This document shows positions 28,026-40,112 of a stretch of DNA of 64,000 nt, piece by piece (the first letter of the stretch is position 1; each line of letters opens with the position of its first letter). The DNA comes from Lelliottia nimipressuralis. GTDB taxonomy: Bacteria; Pseudomonadota; Gammaproteobacteria; Enterobacterales; Enterobacteriaceae. The stretch covers positions 179,895 through 243,894 of the forward strand of contig NZ_SDDX01000015.1 in NCBI RefSeq assembly GCF_004115925.1, given 5' to 3'. The position numbers were made by a program, and so were the translations under genes. The notes beneath the pieces were generated by a model, which was not told the DNA's origin, searched no databases, and saw only the letters and a list, made by a program, of their open reading frames with translations.

Positions 28026-29459
28026 TCATTTCATTGATTTTTCCGGCTCAAGGGGCAGCTCAATGCGAAAACAGACATCAGCGCGATCGTCGTGGGAGAT
28101 ATATAACTCCCCGTGCATCCGCCGTATGCAATCGCGGGCAATGCTTAAGCCCAAACCGCTCCCTTTAACCGCACCTTTTCGCTGATGACTTCCCTGGAAA
28201 AAGGGCTCAAAAATCATCTTCTGTTCGTCATCCGGGATGGGACTACCGGTGTTGGCGACGTCAATACAGACCCGTGAATTGTGGGTAAAACTGCGAATAT
28301 AAATGTTACCGGATTCAGTACCATAGTGCACCGCATTGGAATAAAGATTATCCAGCACACTCATTAATAGCATAGGTTCGGCAAAACAGACCGGCTCCTG
28401 GAGATCCAGGTCGGTATGCATCATTTTAGCTCGCGCAGGCAGGCTGTGGGCAGAGAGCACCATATCCACCAGCGGCTCAATCTCGACGTTTTCCAGCTCG
28501 ACGGCACCGTCGGCCAGCTTGCGGTTGTAATCAAGCAGTTGCTCAATCAGCTTCTGCAGATTGCGGCTACTGTCATCGAGAATCTCAACAATTTCTTTTT
28601 GCTCGGGGGTCAGCGGCCCCGCCACTTCGTCAGCCAGCAGCTCGGTGCCTTCGCGCATACTGGCGAGCGGCGTTTTCAGCTCATGAGAGATATGACGTAA
28701 AAACTGATGGCGCTGTGATTCCAGCCACTGTAGGCGCTCGGAGAGCCAAATGATGCGCTGACCGACGGATCGCAGCTCACGCGGGCCTTTAAACACCACG
28801 GTGTTGCCGAGGGATTTGCCCTCCCCCAGACGGTTAATCATCCGTTCGATGCCCTTCACCGGGCCGATGATCATGCGGGTAAACAGCAGCACCAGACCGA
28901 GGCTAACCAGAAACAGCACCAGCGCCTGCCAGCCAAAGAACTGACCGCGTTCGGCGATCTCCTGCTGAAGCTGTTGTCCGCGAGAGAATATAACGGTGCG
29001 CGTGGACTGCACCATCTCGGTATTGGCGTTAGCAAAGGCTTCGAGGCGTGCGGTCGCGACCTCGTCCGGCCCGCTGTTTTTGCACTGCAGTTGCGCCAGA
29101 TCGTTAAGATCCTGACGCAGCGCCTGATAGAGTTTGTCGTCGGGGAGAACGCCCGCATGTGCGTCCAGCATTTCGCTGTAGCGCTTGCGCTGGTTCTGAT
29201 AGACCTTCGCCAGCGTGCGGTCGTCGAGCACGCAATACTGGCGGTAGCTACGCTCCATTTCCAGCGCGGCATTGGTCATCGCCTCGCTGCGACGGGCATC
29301 GATCAGCGTTGTGCGGTTAGTTTGCGCCGCCTGAGCGCTGAGGGCATTGAGGCTCTGCCACGCCTGCCAGGCCAGAACCAGCAAGGGTAACAGGATCAGC
29401 AGGAATGCCATCATAACGAGCTGTCGCAGGGAGCGAGGGAAAATTGACCAGCGTTTCAA
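28026..29459 (-). CDS. glrK: Sensor histidine kinase GlrK (QseE)
   Basis: A 477-residue inner-membrane kinase: a first membrane span near residue 15-35, a periplasmic region to about 170, a second span near 175-195, a HAMP linker, the dimerisation helix with the phosphorylated His in ISHELKTPLASMREG, and the ATPase domain with GSGLGLSIARDCIRRMHGE. It phosphorylates GlrR. The operon order glrK-qseG-glrR matches E. coli. Confidence 0.97.
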   Translation of the reverse strand: MKRWSIFPRSLRQLVMMAFLLILLPLLVLAWQAWQSLNALSAQAAQTNRTTLIDARRSEAMTNAALEMERSYRQYCVLDDRTLAKVYQNQRKRYSEMLDAHAGVLPDDKLYQALRQDLNDLAQLQCKNSGPDEVATARLEAFANANTEMVQSTRTVIFSRGQQLQQEIAERGQFFGWQALVLFLVSLGLVLLFTRMIIGPVKGIERMINRLGEGKSLGNTVVFKGPRELRSVGQRIIWLSERLQWLESQRHQFLRHISHELKTPLASMREGTELLADEVAGPLTPEQKEIVEILDDSSRNLQKLIEQLLDYNRKLADGAVELENVEIEPLVDMVLSAHSLPARAKMMHTDLDLQEPVCFAEPMLLMSVLDNLYSNAVHYGTESGNIYIRSFTHNSRVCIDVANTGSPIPDDEQKMIFEPFFQGSHQRKGAVKGSGLGLSIARDCIRRMHGELYISHDDRADVCFRIELPLEPEKSMK

Positions 29460-29518
29460 CGCATGACTCTCTCAATGTGGGTGTTGAGTGATGCTAACTG
29501 AGTCAGCCCGTCAGATAC

Positions 29519-29703
29519 AACAAAGCCGGGTAAAAACCCGGCTTTGTTGCGAAAAGAGGCGGTGCCTTACTCGACGTTTCGCCCTGGGTCTGATAAAGCA
29601 TCGCTATAATCAGTAGTTGGACGGCAGGCACCTTGTTGTGCGTCATTCGAAGTTTATGTAGCGCGTCCCGAAGGGGCTGACATAAGAGGGTGAATGAGCC
29701 ACT
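29519..29703 (-). ncRNA. glmY: Small regulatory RNA GlmY
   Basis: Nearly the same sequence and length (about 184 nt) as E. coli GlmY. The 5' end reads AGTGGCTCATTCACC and the first hairpin contains CAGCCCCTTCGGG. The central part has CCTGCCGTCCAACTACTG and GGGCGAAACGTCGAG. The 3' end is a strong terminator, CAACAAAGCCGGG / CCCGGCTTTGTTG. GlmY binds RapZ and so protects GlmZ, raising glmS expression and glucosamine-6-phosphate synthesis. It lies between glrK and purL as in E. coli. Confidence 0.95.
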
Positions 29704-29714
29704 AATTAATATTA

Positions 29715-29730
29715 TGCAACAGCCGTGCCA
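29715..29730 (-). promoter_or_regulatory. Sigma-54 promoter of glmY
   Basis: Minus-strand TGGCAC-N5-TTGCA is a perfect -24/-12 element, 12 bases before the GlmY 5' end. Confidence 0.85.
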
Positions 29731-29819
29731 GAATGCAAAACAAATTATTATCTTCATGATATTTAACAGATTTGTGGCAAAACAGTGTTAGTTGCTGACT
29801 GAACGATTTCCAGGCTAAG

Positions 29820-29837
29820 TGTCGCTAATTAGATACA
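29820..29837. promoter_or_regulatory. GlrR-type site (one mismatch)
   Basis: TGTC-N10-TACA; differs from the TGTC-N10-GACA consensus at one base. It is the nearest of three sites to the glmY promoter. Confidence 0.55.
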
Positions 29838-29882
29838 CCTTCTCACCACTCTTACGCACCCATTTAAAATCAACGAGTTACA

Positions 29883-29900
29883 TGTCTCCTTTTAGCGACA
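29883..29900. promoter_or_regulatory. GlrR-type site
   Basis: Exact TGTC-N10-GACA, about 190 bases upstream of glmY. Confidence 0.7.
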
Positions 29901-29915
29901 GGGTTGTTATGCGTT

Positions 29916-29933
29916 TGTCGCATTTTTGCGACA
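29916..29933. promoter_or_regulatory. GlrR-type site
   Basis: TGTCGCATTTTTGCGACA: exact TGTC-N10-GACA with extended symmetry. It directly adjoins the A-run of the purL terminator. Confidence 0.7.
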
Positions 29934-29966
29934 AAAAAAGCCCGATGGCGCTAGCGCTCACCGGGC
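29933..29966 (-). terminator. Terminator of purL
   Basis: Minus-strand hairpin with outer arms GCCCG/CGGGC and inner GCGC tract, followed by seven T. Confidence 0.75.
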
Positions 29967-29988
29967 CTCCGATTTAAGCCTTTTGAAG

Positions 29989-30014
29989 GCCGGGCAAACA
30001 CAGTGCCGCCCGGC
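29989..30014. repeat. Short REP-type palindrome after purL
   Basis: GCCGGGC and GCCCGGC arms surround CAAACACAGTGCC, just past the purL stop codon. Confidence 0.6.
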
Positions 30015-30027
30015 ATTGACAGGCTGA

Positions 30028-33000
30028 TTAACCTAACTGCTTACGCGCATTGCGGAAGATACGCATCCACGGGCTGTCTTCGCCCCAGTTTTCCGGGTGC
30101 CAGGAGTTGCTGACGGTACGGAATACACGCTCAGGGTGCGGCATCATGATGGTGGCGCGGCCGCTTTCGCTGGTCACGGCAGTAATGCCGTTTGCAGAGC
30201 CGTTAGGGTTTGCCGGATAGGTTTCCGTCACTTTGCCGAAGTGATCGACGAAGCGCAGTGCCACCAGCCCTTTGCTTTCGAGCGTAGCCAGATGCGCAGC
30301 ATCGCGGACTTCCACCTGCCCTTCACCGTGTGAAACCGCAATCGGCATCTGCGAGCCCACCATCCCCTGCAGCAGCAGAGACGGGCTTTGGGTCACTTCA
30401 ACCAGGCTAAAGCGCGCTTCGAAGCGGTCGGACTGGTTACGCACAAAGCGCGGCCAGGCGTCACTGCCAGGGATCAGTTCGCGCAGATTCGACATCATCT
30501 GGCAGCCGTTACACACGCCCAACGCCAGCGTCTGCGGACGGTGGAAGAAGGTTTCGAACTCATCGCGCACGCGATTGTTGAACAGAATGGATTTCGCCCA
30601 TCCCTCACCTGCCCCCAGCACGTCGCCGTAAGAGAAGCCGCCGCAGGCAACCAGTGCCTGGAAATCGTCCAGCCCGGTGCGCCCTGCCAGCAGGTCGCTC
30701 ATGTGGACGTCGATAGCGTCAAAGCCCGCACGGTGGAACGCTGCCGCCATTTCCACGTGGGAGTTCACGCCCTGCTCGCGCAGAACCGCCACTTTCGGAC
30801 GCGCGCCGGTCGCAATGTAAGGTGCCGCCACGTCTTCGTTAATGTCGAAGGAGAGCTTCACGTTCAGACCCGGATCGCTGTCATTCGCTTTGGCTTCATG
30901 CTCCTGATCGGCGCACTCAGGATTATCGCGCAGACGCTGCATCTGCCAGGTGGTTTCGGCCCACCACATACGCAACGTGGAGCGGCTTTCGCTAAATACC
31001 GCGTGACCGTCCGCTTCAATCACGAAGCGATCGCCGCTGACGGCTTTACCCAGATAGTGTACGCAATCCGCCAGACCATGCTGCGCCAGCAGCACTTCAA
31101 CGGCATCGCGGTCAGCGGCACGGACCTGAATGACCGCGCCCAGCTCTTCGTTAAACAGCGCCGCCAGACGGTCGTCGCCCAGCGAAGCGATATCTGCTTC
31201 CACACCGCAGTGGCCGGTGAAAGCCATCTCGGCCAGTGTCACCAGCAGGCCGCCGTCTGAACGGTCGTGATAGGCCAGCAGTTTGCGATCGGCTACCAGC
31301 GCCTGAATGGCGTCGTAGAAGCCTTTCAGCTGCGCCACGTCACGCACATCTGCCGGTTTGTCGCCCAGTTGACGATAAACCTGCGCCAGCGCAGTGGCAC
31401 CGAGAGCGTTATGGCCTTTACCGAGATCAATCAGCAGCAGGGCGTTATCTTCCGTAGCCAGCTGTGGCGTGATGGTGTGACGCACATCTTCCACGCGGGC
31501 AAAAGCGGTGATAACCAGCGACAGCGGAGAGGTCATTTCGCGCTGCTCGTTGCCCTCCTGCCAGCGGGTTTTCATCGACATAGAATCTTTGCCGACCGGA
31601 ATGGTGAGACCCAGCGCCGGACAGAGTTCTTCGCCGACCGCTTTTACGGCTTCATACAGACCCGCGTCTTCACCAGGGTGCCCGGCTGCGGCCATCCAGT
31701 TTGCGGACAGTTTGATGCGTTTGATATCGCCAATCTGGGTCGCAGCGATGTTGGTCAGCGCTTCGCCGACCGCCAGACGGGCCGAGGCGGCGAAGTCCAG
31801 CAGTGCAACCGGGGTACGTTCGCCCAGCGCCATCGCTTCGCCGTAGTAGCTGTCGAGGCTCGCCGTGGTCACCGCGCAGTTCGCCACCGGGATCTGCCAT
31901 GGCCCAACCATCTGATCGCGGGCCACCATACCGGTCACCGAGCGGTCGCCGATGGTCACGAGGAAGGTTTTTTCCGCTACCGCCGGAAGGTGCAGGACGC
32001 GATTCACGGCATCAGCAATGGCGATCCCGCGCACATCCAGCGCTTTGCCTGCGGCTTTACGGGTTTGCACGTTGCGGGTCATCTTCGGCGTTTTGCCCAG
32101 CAGCACGTCAAGCGGCAGATCAATCGGCTGATTGTCGAAATGCGGATCGTTCATGGTGAGATGCAGCTCTTCCGTCGCTTCACCAATGACCGCGTACGGT
32201 GCGCGCTCGCGGCGGCACAGTTCGTCGAACAGCGGCAACTGGTCCGCAGAGACCGCCAGCACGTAGCGTTCCTGGGATTCATTACACCAGATTTCCAGCG
32301 GGCTCATGCCTGGCTCATCGCTCAGAATATCGCGCAGGTTGAAACGCCCCCCTCGGCCGCCGTCACTCACCAGCTCCGGCATGGCGTTAGAGAGACCGCC
32401 CGCGCCGACGTCGTGAATGAACAGAATAGGGTTGGCATCGCCAAGCTGCCAGCAGCGGTCGATCACCTCCTGGCAACGGCGCTCCATTTCAGGGTTATCG
32501 CGCTGTACGGAAGCAAAATCGAGGTCTGCGTCAGACTGACCAGAGGCCATCGAAGAGGCCGCCCCGCCGCCCAGACCGATATTCATCGCCGGGCCGCCGA
32601 GAACGATCAGTTTCGCGCCGACGGTGATCTCACCTTTCTGCACGTGATCGGCGCGGATGTTGCCGATCCCGCCTGCCAGCATGATGGGCTTGTGGTAGCC
32701 GCGCAGCTCTTCGCCGTTGTGGCTGTCGACTTTCTCTTCATAGGTACGGAAGTAGCCGTTCAGCGCCGGGCGACCAAATTCGTTGTTAAACGCCGCGCCG
32801 CCCAGTGGGCCTTCGGTCATGATGTCTAGCGCGGTGACAATGCGCTCTGGCTTGCCGAAATCTTCTTCCCATGGCTGTTCAAAGCCAGGAATACGCAGGT
32901 TAGAGACGGAGAAACCGACCAGGCCCGCTTTTGGTTTTGCCCCACGTCCGGTTGCGCCTTCGTCACGGATTTCGCCGCCGGAACCGGTCGCTGCGCCCGG

Positions 33001-33915
33001 CCATGGCGAAATCGCCGTCGGGTGGTTGTGCGTTTCCACTTTCATCAGGATGTGCGCAGGCTCCTGATGGAATGCATAGCGCCCTGCTTCGCGATCGGCG
33101 AAGAAGCGGCCCACCTCAGAACCTTCCATTACTGCCGCGTTGTCTTTATAGGCAGACAAGACGTGGTCAGGCGTTTGTTCCATGGTGTTTTTGATCATTT
33201 TGAACAGCGACTTCGGCTGTTCTTCACCGTCGATAACCCAGTCGGCGTTGAAAATCTTATGGCGGCAGTGCTCGGAGTTGGCCTGCGCGAACATATAGAG
33301 CTCGATGTCGTTCGGGTTGCGGTTCAGCTTCACGAACGCATCCTGCAGGTAGTCAATCTCGTCATCTGCCAGCGCCAGACCCAGACGCAGGTTGGCATCA
33401 ATCAGCGCCTGGCGGCCTTCACCCAGCAGATCCACGCTCTGAACGGGCGCAGGCTGATGGTGAGAGAACAGCTGTTGTGCATCATCCAGCGACGCGAAAA
33501 CGCTTTCCATCATGCGGTCGTGCAGCTCAGCGGTAACGGCCTGCCATTGTTCAGCGGTCAACGTCGAGGCTTCAACGTAATACGCCATGCCGCGCTCCAG
33601 ACGATTAATCTGGCTCAGGCCGCAGTTGTGGGCAATGTCAGTGGCTTTAGAAGACCAGGGGGAGATGGTGCCAGGGCGAGGCGTCGCAAGGATCAGTTTG
33701 CCGGTTGGCGTATGGCTGCTCAGGCTCGGGCCATACTTGAGCAGGCGTTCAAGCTGCTCGCGCTGCTGCGCATCTAAGGGAGCATTCAGGTCAGCAAAAT
33801 GGACATACTCAGCGTAAATATTGCTTACCGGAAGGTCGGCAGCCTGAAAACGTGCCAGCAGTTTGTTGATACGGAAGGCAGACAGTGCAGGCGAACCACG
33901 CAGAATTTCCATCAT
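30028..33915 (-). CDS. purL: Phosphoribosylformylglycinamidine synthase
   Basis: A 1295-residue purine biosynthesis enzyme that converts FGAR to FGAM with glutamine and ATP. It is the large fused form: an N-terminal PurS-like region, two AIR-synthase-like ATP domains (for example [30 protein letters not shown], given in part as [19 protein letters not shown]), and a C-terminal class I glutaminase with the nucleophile in [10 protein letters not shown] near residue 1135. Length equals E. coli. A PurR box lies 86 bases upstream of the start. Confidence 0.98.
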   Translation of the reverse strand: MMEILRGSPALSAFRINKLLARFQAADLPVSNIYAEYVHFADLNAPLDAQQREQLERLLKYGPSLSSHTPTGKLILATPRPGTISPWSSKATDIAHNCGLSQINRLERGMAYYVEASTLTAEQWQAVTAELHDRMMESVFASLDDAQQLFSHHQPAPVQSVDLLGEGRQALIDANLRLGLALADDEIDYLQDAFVKLNRNPNDIELYMFAQANSEHCRHKIFNADWVIDGEEQPKSLFKMIKNTMEQTPDHVLSAYKDNAAVMEGSEVGRFFADREAGRYAFHQEPAHILMKVETHNHPTAISPWPGAATGSGGEIRDEGATGRGAKPKAGLVGFSVSNLRIPGFEQPWEEDFGKPERIVTALDIMTEGPLGGAAFNNEFGRPALNGYFRTYEEKVDSHNGEELRGYHKPIMLAGGIGNIRADHVQKGEITVGAKLIVLGGPAMNIGLGGGAASSMASGQSDADLDFASVQRDNPEMERRCQEVIDRCWQLGDANPILFIHDVGAGGLSNAMPELVSDGGRGGRFNLRDILSDEPGMSPLEIWCNESQERYVLAVSADQLPLFDELCRRERAPYAVIGEATEELHLTMNDPHFDNQPIDLPLDVLLGKTPKMTRNVQTRKAAGKALDVRGIAIADAVNRVLHLPAVAEKTFLVTIGDRSVTGMVARDQMVGPWQIPVANCAVTTASLDSYYGEAMALGERTPVALLDFAASARLAVGEALTNIAATQIGDIKRIKLSANWMAAAGHPGEDAGLYEAVKAVGEELCPALGLTIPVGKDSMSMKTRWQEGNEQREMTSPLSLVITAFARVEDVRHTITPQLATEDNALLLIDLGKGHNALGATALAQVYRQLGDKPADVRDVAQLKGFYDAIQALVADRKLLAYHDRSDGGLLVTLAEMAFTGHCGVEADIASLGDDRLAALFNEELGAVIQVRAADRDAVEVLLAQHGLADCVHYLGKAVSGDRFVIEADGHAVFSESRSTLRMWWAETTWQMQRLRDNPECADQEHEAKANDSDPGLNVKLSFDINEDVAAPYIATGARPKVAVLREQGVNSHVEMAAAFHRAGFDAIDVHMSDLLAGRTGLDDFQALVACGGFSYGDVLGAGEGWAKSILFNNRVRDEFETFFHRPQTLALGVCNGCQMMSNLRELIPGSDAWPRFVRNQSDRFEARFSLVEVTQSPSLLLQGMVGSQMPIAVSHGEGQVEVRDAAHLATLESKGLVALRFVDHFGKVTETYPANPNGSANGITAVTSESGRATIMMPHPERVFRTVSNSWHPENWGEDSPWMRIFRNARKQLG

Positions 33916-34000
33916 AAGTCTCTCGTCTTCGAAGCGCCTGAGGCGCTTACAGTGTGCGCAAGGGGAAAACGGGCGTCATTATAGAGAATCCTGAGCGCCG

Positions 34001-34016
34001 ACGAAACCGTTTGCGT
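34001..34016. promoter_or_regulatory. PurR box of purL
   Basis: Minus-strand ACGCAAACGGTTTCGT, identical in form to the E. coli purL operator. Confidence 0.88.
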
Positions 34017-34181
34017 CGAAATAAAATCATCTCGCATTTTTATCCATAGGTGTGACCTGTCTCTCTAATTTGTTGCCAACTGTCGTAAGTTTGCGCAAAA
34101 TGCCGCTCAATCAATGGCAAACCTTATTCTTAACATGGCTACAGCACACTGAGGCAACGCACGGCGCAGAGAATTAACTAA

Positions 34182-36171
<1,990 letters not shown>

Positions 36172-36183
36172 TTATGATTAACA

Positions 36184-36819
36184 CTATTCCAGTTGCTGAA
36201 GTTCGCCTGAAGGGGTAACGCGCCAGCGGTGCTGGCAGAAATAGAGCAGCGGGTTGTCCTGCTTGCTGTCGCTGTAGCCGCTGTAAAGGCGCAGGGGCGT
36301 GCCGATTTTTTTCTCGAGCTGCACCACTTTCTCGTGCCCCAGACAGCGCAGCGTCAGCACCCATCCGCCGTAGGCTCGCCCCATTTGAGTGGCAATCAGA
36401 TTTACGCGCGGCAACCACGGCGTGTCAAAATAGACCTGTTCCACCAGCGGCTGCGGCGAGCCGGTGATAAGCCAGATATCGGCGTCACTGGCGTTGAGGT
36501 ACTCCGTTAGCCGGTCCTGAACCACCGGAAACGCGGTGACGTGCCCGCGAAACCAGTGGACGAAATCCTGTTGCAGCTGGCTGAGCCGCGCGTCGCTGTG
36601 CCCAAAGGTGCAGCCCCATAACAGCAGGCTCATTGGCCAGCGCGCCGCGCGCCCTTTTATCAACAGTGCGATCCCGATGATCGGCAAAAGTGGCAGCACG
36701 AGCAGCGCGTTCAAGGGCTGGCGACGCAACAGATAGCGCATAAAACTGCCAAACATATCCTGCTGATGTAGCGTTCCATCCAAATCGAAAAAGACAACGC
36801 GGCGTTCGTGATTAACCAA
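36184..36819 (-). CDS. pgpC: Phosphatidylglycerophosphatase C
   Basis: A 211-residue HAD-family membrane phosphatase that makes phosphatidylglycerol from its phosphate. The nucleophile motif VVFFDLDGTLHQQD and later LITGSPQPL and GYSDSKQDNPLL are HAD motifs I-IV; a hydrophobic segment lies near 36-54. The start is TTG with AGGAG upstream. It begins three bases after the murP stop, so it can be expressed from the mur promoter as well as any internal one; in E. coli it has no mur genes upstream. Confidence 0.95.
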   Translation of the reverse strand: MVNHERRVVFFDLDGTLHQQDMFGSFMRYLLRRQPLNALLVLPLLPIIGIALLIKGRAARWPMSLLLWGCTFGHSDARLSQLQQDFVHWFRGHVTAFPVVQDRLTEYLNASDADIWLITGSPQPLVEQVYFDTPWLPRVNLIATQMGRAYGGWVLTLRCLGHEKVVQLEKKIGTPLRLYSGYSDSKQDNPLLYFCQHRWRVTPSGELQQLE

Positions 36820-36822
36820 ACC

Positions 36823-38184
36823 TTACTCCTCTGGATCGTGGAATCCTAACAGCCAGGTAAACAAGAACCCGGCGATAATCGCTACCAAACAGCCTAACAG
36901 ATAGAGCATGACTTTTCCGGTCACGATGGTTAATGCCAGCGGTAAACCGGAGATCCCGAAAGTAATAACGGTAGCCACTTTCCAGTAGCTGATCAACGCC
37001 CCGCCCATCGCGCCCCCCAGACAGGCCGCGAGGAAAGGTTTGCCAAGCGGCAGTGTGACGCCGAAAATCAGCGGCTCACCGATGCCCAGCAATCCAACCG
37101 GCAATGCACCTTTGATCACTTTTTTCAGCCGGTCATTACGGGTTTTCAGCAAGATAGCAATCGCAGCACCGACCTGCCCCATCCCCGCCATCGACAGAAT
37201 CGGCAGCAGCGCGTTGTAGCCGTGCGCCTGCACAAGCTCCACGTGAATCGGCACCAGCCCCTGGTGCAGCCCGGTTAACACCAGCGGCAGGAAGGTACCG
37301 GACAGCACCGCCCCCACCAGCAAACCACCACGATCGATAGCCATCGACGCCCCGTGCGCAATCGCCTCGGAGATCCAGCCGCCCAGCGGCTGCAAGGCCA
37401 CAATCGCGACCGTACCGGTGATCAGGGTGGTCAGCAGCGGATTGAGTATCAGCTCAATCGAGCCCGGCAGCAGGCTGCGCAGACGCTTCTCGACCCAGCA
37501 CATCAGGGCGACGACCAGCAGCACCGCGATGACACCGCCGCGTCCGGGCTGGAGCGCTTCGCCAAACAGGGTGATTTGCGCCAGCTGCGGGCTGGAGAGG
37601 ATCCCCGCCATCACGCCGCCCATCGCCATCGAACCGCCGTAGACTTTCGCCGCGTTGACACCCACTAGAATGTTCATGATGGCAAATACTGCGCTACCAA
37701 AGATGCCCAGAATCCCAAGCAGGTTTGGATAATGGGTCGCAAAATCGCCGACGATATCCGGGCGTTTGAGGATATTGATAATCCCGGTAATCAGACCCGA
37801 CGCGATAAACGCCGGGATCAGGGGAATAAAGACGTTGGCCAACTGGCGCAGCGCATCGCTCATCGGGGCTTTGTATTTGGCTTTGGCCTGCGCTTTGTTG
37901 CGATCCACATCGCCTAAAACCTCAGCGCTTTCACCGATCATCAGCGCACGCATCGCATCAACGACCTGCGCGGCTTTACCCGGCCCGACAATCAGCTGGT
38001 GCTGTGCGCCCTGCTTTACGTAGCCGCTGACGCCGGGGAGCTTTTTCAGACGCGCCAGATCGAGCTGGCCGTCGTCCTGAACTTCGACCCGCACGCGCGT
38101 CATGCAGTTTTCGAGACGGCGGATGTTTTTCTCCCCGCCAATCCCCTGCAAGATGTCGCTGGCGAGCGCTGCTGTTTTTTCCAT
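36823..38184 (-). CDS. murP: PTS N-acetylmuramic acid transporter EIIBC
   Basis: A 453-residue PTS permease. The N-terminal EIIB domain (1-85) has the phosphorylated Cys27 in LENCMTRVRVEV. The EIIC domain follows (about 105-453) with about ten spans and GLLGIGEPLIFGVTLPLG. No EIIA domain; in E. coli MurP depends on Crr. It lies 13 bases after murQ, which etherases the imported MurNAc-6-phosphate. E. coli K-12 keeps murQP at another locus. Confidence 0.93.
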   Translation of the reverse strand: MEKTAALASDILQGIGGEKNIRRLENCMTRVRVEVQDDGQLDLARLKKLPGVSGYVKQGAQHQLIVGPGKAAQVVDAMRALMIGESAEVLGDVDRNKAQAKAKYKAPMSDALRQLANVFIPLIPAFIASGLITGIINILKRPDIVGDFATHYPNLLGILGIFGSAVFAIMNILVGVNAAKVYGGSMAMGGVMAGILSSPQLAQITLFGEALQPGRGGVIAVLLVVALMCWVEKRLRSLLPGSIELILNPLLTTLITGTVAIVALQPLGGWISEAIAHGASMAIDRGGLLVGAVLSGTFLPLVLTGLHQGLVPIHVELVQAHGYNALLPILSMAGMGQVGAAIAILLKTRNDRLKKVIKGALPVGLLGIGEPLIFGVTLPLGKPFLAACLGGAMGGALISYWKVATVITFGISGLPLALTIVTGKVMLYLLGCLVAIIAGFLFTWLLGFHDPEE

Positions 38185-38197
38185 ATACGCCTCAGTT

Positions 38198-39091
38198 TTA
38201 GTTTTGTAATGCAGACCGCAAGAATCCCTGATGGGCTTCCAGTTTTGCGCGTGCCGCTGTGGCGTCCAGTCCGCTCAGAATCATCAGAATGGCCGGTTTA
38301 ACGTCGTGATCGGTTTGTTGGAGAACAGCTTCAGCCTCTTCACGGCTGGCGCCGGTGGCTTCCACAACCATACGGCAGGCACGATCCACCAGCTTGATGT
38401 TGGTAGCTTTCATGTCCACCATCAGGTTCTGGTAGACCTTGCCGAATTTCACCATTGCCCCCGTGGAGATCATGTTGAGTACCAGCTTTTGCGCAGTGCC
38501 CGATTTCAGGCGCGTCGATCCGGTCAGCGCTTCTGGCCCCACGACGGGAGAGATGGCAATCGCCGCAACCTGTGCAATCGGCGAACCGGGGTTACAGGAG
38601 ATCGCCACCGTCGTGCAGCCCAGCTGTTTAGCATATTCCAGACCGCCGATGACATAAGGCGTACGCCCGGATGCCGCCAGGCCGACCACCAGATCGTTTT
38701 TGGTCAGGCTCAGGGCGGCGAGATCATCCGCGCCCAGCTGTTTATTGTCCTCAGCCCCTTCGACCGCTTTCAACAGCGCCCCCGGCCCACCGGCAATCAG
38801 CCCAATCACCAGACCGTGCGGCACGCCAAAGGTCGGCGGGCATTCAGAGGCATCCAGTACCCCGAGACGTCCGCTGGTCCCCGCTCCCATGTAAATAATG
38901 CGTCCACCGGCTTTCAGCGCGGCGGCGGCGGCATCAACGGCTTTTGCCACCTCAGGCAATGTCTCTTTCACTGCCAGCGCGACCAGCGTATCCTGTTGAT
39001 TAAAACGGTTAACAAGATCGAGCGTGGAGAGCGCATCGAGATCCATGGTTTGCGGATTACGGGTTTCTGAAACGAGTGAGCCAAGATTCAT
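38198..39091 (-). CDS. murQ: N-acetylmuramic acid 6-phosphate etherase
   Basis: A 297-residue SIS-fold enzyme that removes lactate from MurNAc-6-P, giving GlcNAc-6-P. Family blocks are [21 protein letters not shown] (carrying the catalytic Glu; written here as [19 protein letters not shown]), [19 protein letters not shown] and [18 protein letters not shown]. It is closer to Salmonella MurQ than to the K-12 protein. It reads away from yfhH, with two candidate operators between them. Confidence 0.95.
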   Translation of the reverse strand: MNLGSLVSETRNPQTMDLDALSTLDLVNRFNQQDTLVALAVKETLPEVAKAVDAAAAALKAGGRIIYMGAGTSGRLGVLDASECPPTFGVPHGLVIGLIAGGPGALLKAVEGAEDNKQLGADDLAALSLTKNDLVVGLAASGRTPYVIGGLEYAKQLGCTTVAISCNPGSPIAQVAAIAISPVVGPEALTGSTRLKSGTAQKLVLNMISTGAMVKFGKVYQNLMVDMKATNIKLVDRACRMVVEATGASREEAEAVLQQTDHDVKPAILMILSGLDATAARAKLEAHQGFLRSALQN

Positions 39092-39104
39092 TTTTTGTCC
39101 CTCA

Positions 39105-39120
39105 GGAATTTTTAATTCAT
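39105..39120. promoter_or_regulatory. Candidate YfhH/MurR-type operator 1
   Basis: GGAATTTTTAATTCAT contains the inverted repeat GAATT-TTT-AATTC. A near copy lies 33 bases further on, about three helical turns, in the murQ-yfhH divergent region. Confidence 0.5.
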
Positions 39121-39137
39121 ATTAACCGTACTATAAT

Positions 39138-39153
39138 GGAATATAAAATTCAT
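39138..39153. promoter_or_regulatory. Candidate YfhH/MurR-type operator 2
   Basis: GGAATATAAAATTCAT, second copy of the repeat (GAAT-N5-ATTC). A TATAAT at 39132-39137, with 17 bases to TTTTTA in operator 1, could be the yfhH promoter lying between the two sites. Confidence 0.5.
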
Positions 39154-39207
39154 TCAGGCGAGCAAAATTCTGTTTTGCAGCAGCAATCACATTTCGCCAG
39201 GAGGCGT

Positions 39208-40056
39208 ATGAACTGTTTAATTCGTATTCGCCAGCGGTACGCGGGCTTTGCCCAGAGCGATAAAAAACTCGCGGATTTCCTGCTTTCCCAGCCCGATCAT
39301 GCGCGTCATCTCAGTTCTCAGCAGCTGGCAAGTGAAGCGGGCGTGAGCCAGTCCAGCGTGGTGAAATTCGCGCAAAAGATTGGTTTTAAAGGTTTTCCGG
39401 CACTAAAACTGGCGATCAGCGAAGCGCTGGTCAACAATCCAAATCCGCAATCCATGCCGTTGCACAATCAGATTCGCGGCGACGATCCGATGCGTCTGGT
39501 CGGTGAAAAGCTGATCAAAGAGAACGTAACGGCGATGCACGCTACGCTTGACGTGAACAGCGAAGAGAAACTGCTAGAGAGCGTGGCGATGCTGCGCGCG
39601 GCGCGGCGAATTATCCTGACCGGCATTGGCGCGTCGGGGCTGGTGGCGCGTAATTTTGGCTGGAAACTGACTAAGATCGGCTATAACGCCGTGGTTGAAC
39701 AGGACATGCACGCCCTGCTGTCTACCGTGCAGGCGATGGACCCGAATGATTTGCTGTTAGCCATCTCCTATTCCGGAGAACGTCGGGAGATCAATCTGGC
39801 GTCTGATGAAACGCTGCGCGTCGGGGGTAAAATCCTGGCGATTACCGGTTTTAACCCGAATGCCCTGCAGCAGCGGGCCACGCGCTGCTTGTACACCATT
39901 GCCGAAGAACAGGCCACCCGCAGCGCGGCGATTTCCTCTACCAGCGCGCAGATGATGCTGACGGATCTGCTCTTTGTGGCACTGGTACAGCAGGATCTGG
40001 AACATGCGCCGGGACGCATTCGTCACAGCGAAGAGCTGGTAAAAAAACTGGTTTGA
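39208..40056 (+). CDS. yfhH: RpiR-family regulator YfhH
   Basis: A 282-residue regulator equal in length and very close to E. coli YfhH (MNCLIRIRQRYAGFAQSDKK). N-terminal RpiR helix-turn-helix (HLSSQQLASEAGVSQSSVVK) and C-terminal SIS domain with AISYSGERREINLA. GGAGG precedes the ATG; upstream in-frame starts are not conserved. In E. coli its target is unknown; here it stands head to head with murQP, so it may act as the MurR-type regulator sensing MurNAc-6-P. Confidence 0.93.
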   Translation: MNCLIRIRQRYAGFAQSDKKLADFLLSQPDHARHLSSQQLASEAGVSQSSVVKFAQKIGFKGFPALKLAISEALVNNPNPQSMPLHNQIRGDDPMRLVGEKLIKENVTAMHATLDVNSEEKLLESVAMLRAARRIILTGIGASGLVARNFGWKLTKIGYNAVVEQDMHALLSTVQAMDPNDLLLAISYSGERREINLASDETLRVGGKILAITGFNPNALQQRATRCLYTIAEEQATRSAAISSTSAQMMLTDLLFVALVQQDLEHAPGRIRHSEELVKKLV

Positions 40057-40112
40057 GCAGGGAATGAGCGTATAATGCCCGCCCTGTTTGTGATGTTTCT
40101 GAGATTTTCCTG

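Noticed and set aside
29503..29757. 84-codon open frame overlapping GlmY
   Set aside because: The region is the GlmY RNA with its terminator and promoter; the frame has no ribosome site and no conservation signal.
31267..32829. 520-codon open frame antisense to purL
   Set aside because: purL is an intact, conserved 1295-residue gene on the other strand; the antisense product has no family features.
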